Positions 51,505-60,497 of a stretch of DNA of 64,000 nucleotides are shown piece by piece; within the stretch, counting starts at the first letter, position 1, and each line of letters begins with the position of its first letter. The DNA comes from Actinoplanes utahensis. Lineage in GTDB: Bacteria; Actinomycetota; Actinomycetes; Mycobacteriales; Micromonosporaceae. The translations under genes were made by a program, and so were the position numbers. The DNA lies in assembly GCF_016862455.1 (NCBI RefSeq), contig NZ_BOMZ01000089.1, forward strand, positions 113,657-177,656. Direction: 5' to 3'. The notes beneath the pieces are model-generated. The model did not search any database. It saw only the letters and a program-made list of their open reading frames with translations, and was not told the origin of the DNA.

Positions 51505-52381
51505 CGGATTCGTCGGCGGCGCGATCGCCGCCCACCTGGCCCGGCAGGGCGGGGAGCCGATCCTGGCCTCCCGCCGGCCGGTGGCCACCGCGACGCGGTG
51601 GACGGCGCTGGACGTCACCGACCCGGTGGCGTGCGCCGCGGTGGTGCGGCAGCTGGCGCCGGACGCCATCGTGCTGGTGCACGGTCCGTCCGACGTCACC
51701 TGGTGCGACGCGAACCCCGGCGCGGCGATGACCGGGCACCGGCTGGCCGCCCGCAACATCGCTGCTGTCGCGGGGAATCGCCGTACGGTCCTGATCTCGA
51801 CGGACAACGTCTTCGACGGCGCCGCCGCCGGGAACGACGAGGCGACGGCGGCGGCGCCGCACAACGCGTACGGGCGAGCCAAGCTCGCCGCCGAGCGGGA
51901 GCTCGCCGCGGTGGCCGCCGCGACCGTCCTGCGGGTGAGCGTCGTCTACGGGTGGGAGCCGCCGGAGAGTGGCAAATGGCTGAACTTCTTCGCCGCCTGC
52001 GCGTACCGCCTGCGGGCCGGCGAGAAGGTGGTCGCGCCGGACGACCAGTGGACCACCCCGGTTCTCGTCGACGACGTGGCCGCCGTGACCGGCGCCGTCC
52101 TGACCGCCCGCGACCTGCCGCTGCTCCATCTCGGCGGGCCCGGGCGGATCTCCCGGGCAGACTGGGCGCGCCTGATCGCCGAGGGGCTGGGCGCCGATCC
52201 GGCGCTGGTGGCGGCCGAACCCCGAGCTCGGGGACGGTACGCCGGCCGGCCCGCGAACACCTGCCTGACCAGCACCCGGCTCGGCCGGCATCCGGCTACC
52301 GCCGGCCTGCGCATCCGGGACGTCCGAGCCGGGGCGCGACTGCTGGCGCCCCGGTTCACCGGATCGGAGGCACGTCGATGA
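51482..52381 (+). CDS. RmlD-like NAD(P)-dependent reductase/epimerase
   Basis: A 299-residue extended SDR of the dTDP-4-dehydrorhamnose reductase type. It has the Rossmann loop LIVGSGFVGGAIA, LISTDNVFDG (the RmlD STDxVFDG motif), NAYGRAKLAAE with the Tyr-Lys pair, and VSVVYGWE. It should reduce a keto group on an activated sugar or cyclitol, for example after the epimerase. It overlaps the kinase gene by 23 bases and the VOC gene by four, so all are co-translated. Confidence 0.85.
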   Translation: MRTLIVGSGFVGGAIAAHLARQGGEPILASRRPVATATRWTALDVTDPVACAAVVRQLAPDAIVLVHGPSDVTWCDANPGAAMTGHRLAARNIAAVAGNRRTVLISTDNVFDGAAAGNDEATAAAPHNAYGRAKLAAERELAAVAAATVLRVSVVYGWEPPESGKWLNFFAACAYRLRAGEKVVAPDDQWTTPVLVDDVAAVTGAVLTARDLPLLHLGGPGRISRADWARLIAEGLGADPALVAAEPRARGRYAGRPANTCLTSTRLGRHPATAGLRIRDVRAGARLLAPRFTGSEARR

Positions 52382-53406
52382 CGGCCGCCGGCCTTCCCGG
52401 CGCCCAGTGCGTCGATCACGTGGCGCTCACCGTCGCCGACCTCGACACGGCCGTCGCCTTCACCACCGAGGTGCTCGGCGGCGAGCTCGTCTACCGGCTC
52501 CCGCCACTGGCCCACGACGACGACTGGATGACCGGGCACCTGGACGTGCCGCCCCGGATGGCGGCGGAGATCGCCATGGTGCGGTTGGGCCGTACGACGA
52601 ACCTCGAACTGTTCCACTACACCGGAGCCGGCCGGAACACCGTTCCACCGCGATGGGGCGATCCCGGGCATCAGCATCTCGGCTTCCGGGTGCCGGACGC
52701 GGCCGAGGCCGCCGCCGCGGTCGCCCGGATCACCGGCCTGTCCCGGGAACCGGTCCGGACGGCGGGAAGGACGTCGCCGCTCGCCGGCATGACCGGCGCG
52801 CGGTTGCGGACGCCATGGGGATTGTCCCTGGAGTTCCGGTCGTTCACCGGGGACGTCCCGGCCGGGCGCCATCGGGTGCCCGGACCCGGCGACGGCGACG
52901 GGCCCGGCCGGACCGCGGCTCCGGCGGTCCCCGGGCTCCGGGGAGTCGACCACATCGGTTACGCCGTCGCCGGCCTGGACGACGCTCTGGCGGTCTTCGC
53001 GGGTCCGCTCGGCGGGCGGCTGCTCGCCCGTGGCTTCGACGGCGCGGTGGAGACCGCCGTGCTGCGGTTCGGCCCGTACGACACGATCGAGTTGTACGCC
53101 CACCCACCCGCCGGGCCGGCCGCCCCACCGCGCAACTGCGATGTCGGCGGCCGGCACCTGGCCCTGCACGTGCGTGACGTGGACACCGCGGCGGCCGAGC
53201 TCGCCGCCCACGAGGGGTACACGGTGCTCGGCGGGGTGGAGACCATCGCCGCCGGGCCGATCGCCGGAGTCCGCTGGGTGTACGTGCGTACGCCGATCGG
53301 GCTGCACATCGAACTCGTCCGGGCGCCCGACGGCGACCTGCCCTACGAGAACGCCACGTCCGCGCGGCGCCGGCCCGCCGGAACCGCGCGCTGGACCGAC
53401 GAATGA
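52378..53406 (+). CDS. Vicinal-oxygen-chelate (glyoxalase-fold) epimerase, 2-epi-5-epi-valiolone epimerase-like
   Basis: A 342-residue protein with two VOC halves. The first (about 10-160) starts CVDHVALTVADLDTAVAF and the second (about 190-325) starts GVDHIGYAVAGLDDALAVF, and each supplies the His/Glu metal ligands expected of the fold (HQHLGF, SLEF; RHLALHV, HIELV). ValD and CetB, which epimerise 2-epi-5-epi-valiolone to 5-epi-valiolone, are VOC proteins of similar size. The location three genes after the valiolone synthase supports this role. ATG 52378 overlaps the preceding stop. Confidence 0.86.
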   Translation: MTAAGLPGAQCVDHVALTVADLDTAVAFTTEVLGGELVYRLPPLAHDDDWMTGHLDVPPRMAAEIAMVRLGRTTNLELFHYTGAGRNTVPPRWGDPGHQHLGFRVPDAAEAAAAVARITGLSREPVRTAGRTSPLAGMTGARLRTPWGLSLEFRSFTGDVPAGRHRVPGPGDGDGPGRTAAPAVPGLRGVDHIGYAVAGLDDALAVFAGPLGGRLLARGFDGAVETAVLRFGPYDTIELYAHPPAGPAAPPRNCDVGGRHLALHVRDVDTAAAELAAHEGYTVLGGVETIAAGPIAGVRWVYVRTPIGLHIELVRAPDGDLPYENATSARRRPAGTARWTDE

Positions 53407-54719
53407 TCACGTACCAGCCGGAGGAGGCGGAGATGACTCTCCTGAAACCCTCGAACCCCGACACGCTCGCCTCGGCCGTGGTGGACAGCCTGGTGGTCGC
53501 CGCGGATCCGCAGGCCCCCGAGTCGAGCATCTTCTACTGGGACCGCGGGGCGCCGTACACCCGGGCCGTGGTCGCCGCGGCCCGGGAGGTGGACGACCCA
53601 CGGCTGCACGATCTCGCCGCGGCGGTGCTCGCCGACACCCGGGACCCGCGGGCGTACGCCGCCCTGCACGGCGCCCTGGCCGCGGTGGCCCCCGCACCGC
53701 CGACCGACCGGATCCGGAACCTGTTCACCCGCGGCTGGGAGGCCGAGTCCAACTCCCGCCTCGGCTGCCACCTCGGGGCCCGGTACGGCCGGGATCCCGT
53801 ACCCCGCTGGCGGTCCTATGCGGAGTTGTCCGCGTTGCGGCCCGGCCCGGCGCAGGCCGCTCCGGAACGCGCCGAAGTGCTCGTCGTCATCCCGTTCCGC
53901 GACCGCACCCCGGATCGGGCGCGGTTGCGCAACCTGCTGGCCTGCCTGATCGCGCTGCGGGACCAGTCGGCGCCCCGCGAGACGTACCGGGTGATGGTGG
54001 TCGAGGAGGACAGCGAGCCCCGCTGCCGGGCGGTCATCGAGCCGTACACCGACGACTACCTGTGGATCCGCAAGGACGGGCTGTTCAACAAGTCCTGGGC
54101 GGTCAACGCGGGAGTGATGAACGCGCCGTTCGAGCCCGGGGTGATCTGCATCCTCGACGCGGACGTCCTGGCCGACCACGAGTTCGTGGCCCGCAACGCC
54201 CGGCGGTTCACCCGGCCCGGAACGATGGGGCACCTCAGCTACCGCGACATGTGGTGCCTGGACGCCGATGCGACGGCCTGGGCGGTGGAGCAGCGCCTCG
54301 CCCACGGCAGCGGCCGGGTCGACCCGGCACGGCTGCGGGCGTTCGTGCTGCGCAGCCCGCCGGGGTGCTGCGTGTGGGTGCGCCGTTCGGCCTTCCTGCG
54401 GATCGGCGGAATGGACGAACGTTTCGAGGGCTGGGGTGGCGAGGACAACGACTTCGCGTACCGGATGGACATCAACGCGGCGTTCCAGCGCTACGACGAC
54501 CCGTTGCTGCACATGTACCACCCGTCCTCGGCGCTGCTGCGCGCGGACGGAGAACTGATCAACGCACACATCCCGGCTCTGAGCTGGAAGCCCGGGTCAC
54601 CGATCGGTGACCCGGAACGTTTCGCCGGCGGATCCTCCGCGCCGGCGTACGACGGCGAGGTGCGGCCGGCGACCATGCCGTCGCACCGCGACACCGGAAA
54701 GGCGGGCAGCACCGCATGA
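53403..54719 (+). CDS. GT-A glycosyltransferase (galactosyltransferase-like GT2/GT7 type)
   Basis: A 438-residue protein. An N-terminal region (1-155) of unknown function is followed by a glycosyltransferase A domain: VVIPFRDRTPDRARLRNLL, KSWAVNAGVMNA, the DxD site in ILDADVLAD, FVLRSPPGCCVWVRRSAFLRIGGMDERFEGWGGEDNDF. The GWGxEDxD motif is typical of N-terminal galactosyltransferase-like enzymes (GT7/GT27-like catalytic half) and hexosyl- or hexosaminyl-transferases. It overlaps both neighbours by four bases. It probably glycosylates the cyclitol intermediate. Confidence 0.85.
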   Translation: MITYQPEEAEMTLLKPSNPDTLASAVVDSLVVAADPQAPESSIFYWDRGAPYTRAVVAAAREVDDPRLHDLAAAVLADTRDPRAYAALHGALAAVAPAPPTDRIRNLFTRGWEAESNSRLGCHLGARYGRDPVPRWRSYAELSALRPGPAQAAPERAEVLVVIPFRDRTPDRARLRNLLACLIALRDQSAPRETYRVMVVEEDSEPRCRAVIEPYTDDYLWIRKDGLFNKSWAVNAGVMNAPFEPGVICILDADVLADHEFVARNARRFTRPGTMGHLSYRDMWCLDADATAWAVEQRLAHGSGRVDPARLRAFVLRSPPGCCVWVRRSAFLRIGGMDERFEGWGGEDNDFAYRMDINAAFQRYDDPLLHMYHPSSALLRADGELINAHIPALSWKPGSPIGDPERFAGGSSAPAYDGEVRPATMPSHRDTGKAGSTA

Positions 54720-55699
54720 CGACCCGGATTCCCACCCTCGACCTGCACGACTGGCGATCGGCGAGCCCCGCGCGGCGGGCCGCGATCACCACCGAACTGG
54801 ACGCCGCGCTGCGGCGGACCGGCATGTTCCTGCTGGCCGGCCATGACATCCCGGCCGAGACGACGGCCCGGATGCGGACGACCGGCCGCGCGTTCATGGG
54901 CCTGCCCGCCGAACGCAAGAAGGCGTACGCGGTCGGCCGTCCCTACGACAACGGCTGGCGTGGCCTCGGGGCGCTGCAGGCCGGTGCCGTCGGTGATCCG
55001 GACGGCGGGTCCGGCGCCCCGGACCTGCACGAGGCGTTCCACACGGGCCCGGAGCACCGCACCGGCGATCCGGCGTTCGACCGGCGGTACTACCCGGCCA
55101 ACAAGTGGCCCGCCGAGGTGCCCGGGCTGCGGGAGGTGACCGTCGAGTACACCGCCCGGTTGAACCGGATCTCCCTCGAACTGCTCGGGGTCCTCGCGGC
55201 CACGCTCGGGATCGAGGAGGACTTCTTCAGCTCCCGGTCCCAGCGGGCGACCTGGACCCAGAACGTCAACTGGTACCCACCGCTGTCCATGGTGGGCGCG
55301 TTGCGGGAGGGGCAGATGCGGGTCGGCCCGCACACCGACTTCGGCACGCTGACCCTGCTCGACCGGCAGCAGGGCGCCGGGGGACTGGAGGTGTGGAACG
55401 CCACCGACGGCTGGTTCAAGCCGCCGTTCGTCCCCGGCACCCTGGTGGTCAATCTCGGCGACATGATGCACGAGTGGACCGACGGCCGGTGGCGGGCGCT
55501 GCGGCACCGGGTTCTCGCGCCGCCGGCCAGCGACCCCGACGAGGAGCTGGTGTCGCTGGTCTTCTTCTTCGAGGCCGACCCGGACACCGAGGTACGCCCG
55601 TTGCCCGCCCCCGTCGGCGGGGGAGCCGGGATGCCGTCGTTCGTCGCCGGTGAGCAGATCCTGGCGAAGGTCGGCGACAGCCTGACGCTGACCGACTGA
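54716..55699 (+). CDS. 2-oxoglutarate/Fe(II)-dependent oxygenase (isopenicillin N synthase-like)
   Basis: A 327-residue non-heme iron oxygenase. The N-terminal DIOX_N part has IPTLDLHDW and GMFLLAGHDIP. The jelly-roll carries the metal triad His206-x-Asp208 in VGPHTDFGTLTLLD and His264 in RALRHRVL. Such enzymes hydroxylate, desaturate or epoxidise using 2-oxoglutarate and O2. A related oxygenase, VldW/ValW, lies in the validamycin cluster. Here it is the last gene of the cyclitol operon, overlapping the glycosyltransferase by four bases, and is followed by a very strong terminator. It is likely a late tailoring enzyme. Confidence 0.9.
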   Translation: MTTRIPTLDLHDWRSASPARRAAITTELDAALRRTGMFLLAGHDIPAETTARMRTTGRAFMGLPAERKKAYAVGRPYDNGWRGLGALQAGAVGDPDGGSGAPDLHEAFHTGPEHRTGDPAFDRRYYPANKWPAEVPGLREVTVEYTARLNRISLELLGVLAATLGIEEDFFSSRSQRATWTQNVNWYPPLSMVGALREGQMRVGPHTDFGTLTLLDRQQGAGGLEVWNATDGWFKPPFVPGTLVVNLGDMMHEWTDGRWRALRHRVLAPPASDPDEELVSLVFFFEADPDTEVRPLPAPVGGGAGMPSFVAGEQILAKVGDSLTLTD

Positions 55700-55700
55700 C

Positions 55701-55769
55701 CACGGCATGACAGCGAGCCACCGGGAACCCGCCCCGCGCGGGTTCCCGGTGGCTCGCTGTCATGCCGTG
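55701..55769. terminator. Bidirectional terminator with a 32-bp perfect stem
   Basis: The arms 55701-55732 and 55738-55769 are exact inverted repeats around a CCCGC loop. The hairpin fills the whole gap between the convergent stop codons at 55699 and 55770. Confidence 0.92.
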
Positions 55770-57692
55770 TCACGGGCGGGCGCCGGCCTCCACCCAGACA
55801 CACCGGCCGTCGCGCTCGGTGATCAGCAGCGGAACCGGGCCGGCGGCCACCGGCGCGACGCCGGTGAACGTGCCGTGCCCGTCGCCGCGCAGCGCGACCA
55901 CCCGCACCGGATCGGTCGCGACGACCATCTCGATCCGGTCCGCCCCGGGATGGCGCCACCGCACCTCGACACCCTCCGGCCCGGTGGTCGCTGTTCCGCT
56001 GCCGGTGGCCGCCGCTCCGTCGCCGGCCGGCCCGGTCTTCGTGCCCGGCGGTCGCCCGGCCACGCAGGCCGAGAAGATCTCCAGGAACCGGTCGGCCGCG
56101 TTCGACCAGGTGAACTGCCGGGCGGTCGCGACGGCGCGGGCCCGCAGCGTCTCGATCAGCGGGGAGCCGGCGTGCACCAGGTCGAGCATGTGGGCGAGCC
56201 CGTCGTGCACCGCGGCGGTGAGCTCGGGGTCGGCGACCCGGAACGAACGGCGTACCGCCAGGCCGGTGGCCGTGGGATCGTCCAGGCGGAAGGCGTGCCC
56301 GAAGTGACGCATGCCCTGCTGTGCGGTGGCCACCGGCACGGCTCCCGCAGCCATGGCCTCGCCCATCGCCATCAGGAACGTGTCCATCTCGAACTTGGCG
56401 GGAAAGACACAGAGGTCGCTGGAGGCGGCCCAGTCGATCAGGTGCGCGGGGCGTACCGCGCCGGTCCGCACCCGAACCAGCTCCGGGTGGTCGCGGGCGA
56501 GCGCGTCGAGGTCGGCGTCGTGCAGGATGTGCGGTGTGAGCACGTGGAACAGCACGTTGAAGCGCCGGCCGGCGTCGAGCAGCCGCCGCACGGCCTGGAA
56601 CAGCTCCCGCAAGCCCTTGTGCTCCACCGAGTAGCGGCCGTTGTGGTAGATCGTGGGCAGCGCCGGGTCGAGCCCGAGACCGGTCAGGGTGCGCCGGCGC
56701 CGCTGCGGGGTGCGCTCGACGGCCAGCCATTCGTCGCCGATCGCGCAGCCGCCCACCGTCATCCGGTCGATGTGCCCGTGCAGCACCCGGCGCACGGCCA
56801 GGTCGGCGAAGAGCTGGGCGAACGGGGTGCCGCCCTGGGTGAGCACGTGCTCCAGCTGCCCTTCGGACAGGAAGTCCACCGCGGCGGCCGAGCGGGTGAC
56901 CAGGGCGAGCGCGCTGACGCGGTCGTGACCGGGCCGGCCCGGGTCGTCGCGGTGGAGCCGGGTCCGCGGAAGGTAGGCGCGCATGGCGCGTTGCAGCGGG
57001 GAGTCCAACGGCGGGTCCTCGAGCCCGTCGGCGACCGACGGGTCGGCGCCGAGATCGCGAAGCAGCGCGCGGACGGCGGGGGCGTACACCTTCGTGTCGA
57101 CCGGCAGGTTCGTCTGCACCGTCGAGACCACCCGGTAGCCCTGGGCGCTCAGCGCCGCCGGCAGCAGGTGATGGAACACCGGCTCGTGCAGGTGCACCAC
57201 GGTGTCCGTGGTGTCCCGGCCGGCCAGATAGCGGGCGGCGAGAAACTGGAAGACCAGCGGCTTCAGGTACGTCAGATCGCGGCCCTCCGCATCCTCCGGT
57301 GGATAGAGGGACGCGGAATGCGTGTCGAGCATGTCATTTTCGATGAGGATCACCTCGATACCCTCGACGACCATTCGGTAGGCCGCGGCGGAACCGTCGA
57401 CGACCACTGTCCGCGGATGGTCAGGCCATTTATCCGGGTCCAGCGGAATCGTGATCTTCCCCGTCAGCCGCCAACCCGTGTCGGTCACCCGGAACTGCTC
57501 CCGAAGTGCCGGGAGCAGGCCATGCGACGCGGTCAGCGTGGTCACCCGGTGTCCCCGGTCCCGGAACTGCCGGACCAGGTTCCACAGGTAGACAGAGGTT
57601 CCGGCGCGAACCAGCCGATGGTCGAATCCGGTGCATTCGAAGTGGCATTCGATGATGTGCACTTGCGATTCCCTTCGCATTCCTGCGAGCAT
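55770..57692 (-). CDS. GT-B glycosyltransferase (glycogen/starch synthase-like, AcbS-like) with C-terminal beta domain
   Basis: A 640-residue GT-B protein. The N-terminal half begins HIIECHFECTGFDHRLVRAGTSVYLWNLVRQF, with GTSVYLW in the donor-loop position. The C-terminal half has NGRYSVEHKGLRELFQAV and the sugar-nucleotide site FPAKFEMDTFLMAMGEAMAAGAVPVAT. The last about 70 residues look like a beta-sandwich (carbohydrate-binding or isoamylase-N-like). It resembles GT5/GT4 enzymes and the AcbS-type protein of acarbose clusters. In validamycin, a retaining GT-B pseudo-glycosyltransferase makes the C-N bond between cyclitol units, and a similar coupling role is conceivable here. The start may be ATG 57692 or 57680. 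It is the only minus-strand gene in the cyclitol block. Confidence 0.82.
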   Translation of the reverse strand: MLAGMRRESQVHIIECHFECTGFDHRLVRAGTSVYLWNLVRQFRDRGHRVTTLTASHGLLPALREQFRVTDTGWRLTGKITIPLDPDKWPDHPRTVVVDGSAAAYRMVVEGIEVILIENDMLDTHSASLYPPEDAEGRDLTYLKPLVFQFLAARYLAGRDTTDTVVHLHEPVFHHLLPAALSAQGYRVVSTVQTNLPVDTKVYAPAVRALLRDLGADPSVADGLEDPPLDSPLQRAMRAYLPRTRLHRDDPGRPGHDRVSALALVTRSAAAVDFLSEGQLEHVLTQGGTPFAQLFADLAVRRVLHGHIDRMTVGGCAIGDEWLAVERTPQRRRRTLTGLGLDPALPTIYHNGRYSVEHKGLRELFQAVRRLLDAGRRFNVLFHVLTPHILHDADLDALARDHPELVRVRTGAVRPAHLIDWAASSDLCVFPAKFEMDTFLMAMGEAMAAGAVPVATAQQGMRHFGHAFRLDDPTATGLAVRRSFRVADPELTAAVHDGLAHMLDLVHAGSPLIETLRARAVATARQFTWSNAADRFLEIFSACVAGRPPGTKTGPAGDGAAATGSGTATTGPEGVEVRWRHPGADRIEMVVATDPVRVVALRGDGHGTFTGVAPVAAGPVPLLITERDGRCVWVEAGARP

Positions 57693-57792
57693 TCACCTCG
57701 CTCGGGACGGACGTTACCGCGTAGGGCGCCCCGGACGCCATGCCGATAAACAGAACATATTCCGGAATGGATTTCGACAATGCGGAGGACTC

Positions 57793-58833
57793 ATGCGAGC
57801 ATTGACCGTGGTTCCCGGCGTGCCCGGCAGCCTGGCCCTGCGGGACATCGCCGACCCCGCCGCCGGCGACGGCGACATCCTGGTGGAGACGCTCGCGGTC
57901 GGCCTGTGCGCCACCGACGCCGACATCGTGGACGCGGAGCTCGGCGAGGCGCCGAGCGGCTCGCGGCGCCTGGTCATCGGCCACGAGAGCCTGGGCCGGG
58001 TGCTGTCCTCCGGCGATTCCCGGCTGCGGCCCGGCGACCTGGTCGTGGGCATCGTCCGGCACCCCGACCCGGTGCCCTGCCCCGCCTGTGCCGCGGGCGA
58101 GTGGGACATGTGCCGCAACGGCGGGTACACCTCGCGGGGCATCACCCGGCTGCACGGTTTCGCCAGGGAACGCTGGCGGTCCACCGCCGAGGCGCTGATC
58201 CCCGTCGCTCCCCGGCTGGGACGGGCGGGGGTGCTGGTCGAGCCCGCTTCCGTGGTGGCCAAGGCCTGGGAGCAGATCGAGCGCATCGGGGGGCGCGCGT
58301 CCTTCCACCCCGGCGTCGTCGTGATCACCGGCGCCGGGCCGGTCGGACTGCTCGCGGCGATGATGGCGACCCAGCGCGGCTACCGGGCGCACGTCTTCGA
58401 CCTCGTCACCGAGGGCCCCAAACCGGACCTCGTCCGGGCGCTGGGCGCCCGGTACCACACGGATCCGGGCGACCTCCCCGCCGACGCCGACATCATGATC
58501 GAGTGCACCGGCTCCGCCGAGGTGATCGCCGGGCTGCTCGACCGCGGTGGCCCCGGCGCCATCACCTGCCTGCTGGGCATGTCGCCGGGCCGGGCGGTCC
58601 TCCCGGTCGACGTGGCCGCGCTGAACCGCCGCCTGGTCCGCCAGAACGGCGTCGTGTTCGGCAGCGTCAACGCCAACCGGCGCCACTACGAGGCGGCGAC
58701 GGCGTCGCTGACCCGCGCCGACCCCGGGTGGCTCGACCGGATGATGACCCGCCGCGTCGCGCTGGCCGACTACGCCGAGGCGTTCCGGCGCCGCCCCGGG
58801 GACGTGAAGACCCTGATCGAGGTCGCCCACTGA
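57793..58833 (+). CDS. Zinc-type MDR dehydrogenase (glucose dehydrogenase-like)
   Basis: A 346-residue medium-chain dehydrogenase. The catalytic zinc ligands are visible (Cys in VGLCATDADI, His-Glu in VIGHES), with a structural cysteine loop CPACAAGEWDMC and a Rossmann loop VVITGAGPVGLLAA. The C-terminal half is of the archaeal glucose dehydrogenase type, with NRRLVRQNGVVFGSVNANRRHYE. Expected reaction: NAD(P)-dependent oxidation of a polyol, sugar or cyclitol hydroxyl. It has GGAGG at ideal spacing and stands divergent from the GT-B gene; it is the last plausible cluster gene on the right. Confidence 0.87.
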   Translation: MRALTVVPGVPGSLALRDIADPAAGDGDILVETLAVGLCATDADIVDAELGEAPSGSRRLVIGHESLGRVLSSGDSRLRPGDLVVGIVRHPDPVPCPACAAGEWDMCRNGGYTSRGITRLHGFARERWRSTAEALIPVAPRLGRAGVLVEPASVVAKAWEQIERIGGRASFHPGVVVITGAGPVGLLAAMMATQRGYRAHVFDLVTEGPKPDLVRALGARYHTDPGDLPADADIMIECTGSAEVIAGLLDRGGPGAITCLLGMSPGRAVLPVDVAALNRRLVRQNGVVFGSVNANRRHYEAATASLTRADPGWLDRMMTRRVALADYAEAFRRRPGDVKTLIEVAH

Positions 58834-58927
58834 GCATCGCGGACGCCGAAGGCTCAGCACCGGGCCGTCCGTGCCGACAACACGCATAGTGCGGAATCCG
58901 CCGTACGAATCACCGCCAGGAGTGTCA

Positions 58928-60487
58928 ATGCCGCGTCTCGCCGACCTCAGTGTGGGCCGAAGGCTGTCGTCGATCGTGGTGATCGGCCTGGCCGTGGCCG
59001 GGGCGGTGACCACCATGGGTGTCCGGTCGCAGACCGACCTGACCACCCAGGCGGAGACGCTGCGCGCCTACACCGCGACCAAGGCCGCCCTGAACCACCT
59101 GGACACCCGGGAGAGCGAGCTGAAGGTGGACGCCTACCGGGCCGCCAACGGCGACGACACGACCGGGGACGCCGCCGACGACGTGGCCTCGGCGGCCGAG
59201 GCGCTGGCCGCCGCCGGACAGTACGACCTGCCCGGCGGTGTGGACGCCCAGATCGACGACGTGGCGTCGAGCGTCGAGGCGTTCAGCGACTTCGTGACCG
59301 ATTTCGTGGCCGGCGCGAAGCGGAACCCGGCCGGTGTCGCCGCCCGCTACGCCGACATCGCGACCCAGAACAGCATCGTCGACGACAAGCTGGAGGCCAT
59401 CCACGAGCAGCTGGACGCCGAGATCGTGGTGCAGCAGGCGGCGATGGCCGACACCCGGGACTCGGCACGGTTCTGGATGCTGCTGACCTGCGTGCTCGGC
59501 ATGATCTGCCTGGTCCTGCTGTCGGTGCCGCTGGTCCGGTCGATCCTGCGGCCGGTCCGCCGGGTCGCGCAGATGGCCGCCGCCCTGTCCCAGGGCGATC
59601 TGACGCAGCAGAGCGGCATCACCGCCCGCGACGAGATCGGCGTGATGGCGGCCGCCCTCGACAGCGCGGTCGCGACGCTGCGGGCCACGATGCAGGACAT
59701 GGCGGCGAACGCGGACACCCTGGCCGGCGCGGCGACCGAACTGTCCGCCACCAGCTCGGAGATCGCCGGCGCCACCCAGCGCAGCAACACGCAGAGCACG
59801 AACGCGTCCACCGAGGCCGGCGAGATCTCGCGCAACGTGCAGACGCTCGCCGCCGGTGGCGAGGAGATGAACGTGGCGATCCGGGAGATCGCCGAGAACA
59901 CCAGCCGGGCGGCTCAGGTCGCCGGGCAGGCCGTCACCGAGGCCGGCCTGGCCTCGGCGAGCATCGAACGTCTCGGCGCCTCGTCCGCCGGAATCAGCAA
60001 CGTCGTTCAGCTGATCACGTCGATCGCCGAGCAGACCAACCTGCTCGCCCTGAACGCGACCATCGAGGCGGCCCGGGCCGGGGAGTCCGGCAAGGGGTTC
60101 GCCGTGGTGGCCTCCGAGGTCAAGGAGCTGTCGCAGGAGACGGCCCGCGCCACTGAGGAGATCGGCAGACTGGTCGCCGCGATCCAGACCGACACCGGCG
60201 GCGCCGTCGAGGTGATCAACCGGATCACCGAGGTGATCGGCGCGATCAACGACTACCAGACCACCATCGCCAGCGCCGTGGAGGAGCAGACCGCCACCAC
60301 CACGGAGATGTCGCGCAGCATCGCCGAGGTGGCCGCCGGCGCCGAGCGGATCGCGGACAGCATCGCCGAGGTGTCCCGGGCCGGTGATACGGCCGTCGAC
60401 GGGGTCAACCAGACCAACCAGGCCAGCACCGAGGTCGCGAACACCGCCGAGCACCTGCGCGTCCTGGTCGGTTCCTTCCGTGTCTAG
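58928..60487 (+). CDS. Methyl-accepting chemotaxis protein
   Basis: A 519-residue chemoreceptor. It has a first membrane helix (about 14-34), an extracytoplasmic four-helix-bundle sensor (about 35-180), a second helix FWMLLTCVLGMICLVLLSVPLV (about 180-205), a HAMP linker with RPVRRVAQMAAALSQGDL, and a signalling coiled coil with the conserved hairpin tip region TNLLALNATIEAARAGESGKGFAVVASEVKEL (about 368-400). It binds CheA/CheW to steer flagella. Motile spores are known in Actinoplanes-type organisms. ATG 58928 follows AGGAG. It is unrelated to the biosynthetic genes. Confidence 0.94.
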   Translation: MPRLADLSVGRRLSSIVVIGLAVAGAVTTMGVRSQTDLTTQAETLRAYTATKAALNHLDTRESELKVDAYRAANGDDTTGDAADDVASAAEALAAAGQYDLPGGVDAQIDDVASSVEAFSDFVTDFVAGAKRNPAGVAARYADIATQNSIVDDKLEAIHEQLDAEIVVQQAAMADTRDSARFWMLLTCVLGMICLVLLSVPLVRSILRPVRRVAQMAAALSQGDLTQQSGITARDEIGVMAAALDSAVATLRATMQDMAANADTLAGAATELSATSSEIAGATQRSNTQSTNASTEAGEISRNVQTLAAGGEEMNVAIREIAENTSRAAQVAGQAVTEAGLASASIERLGASSAGISNVVQLITSIAEQTNLLALNATIEAARAGESGKGFAVVASEVKELSQETARATEEIGRLVAAIQTDTGGAVEVINRITEVIGAINDYQTTIASAVEEQTATTTEMSRSIAEVAAGAERIADSIAEVSRAGDTAVDGVNQTNQASTEVANTAEHLRVLVGSFRV

Positions 60488-60497
60488 GGTGGGATCC

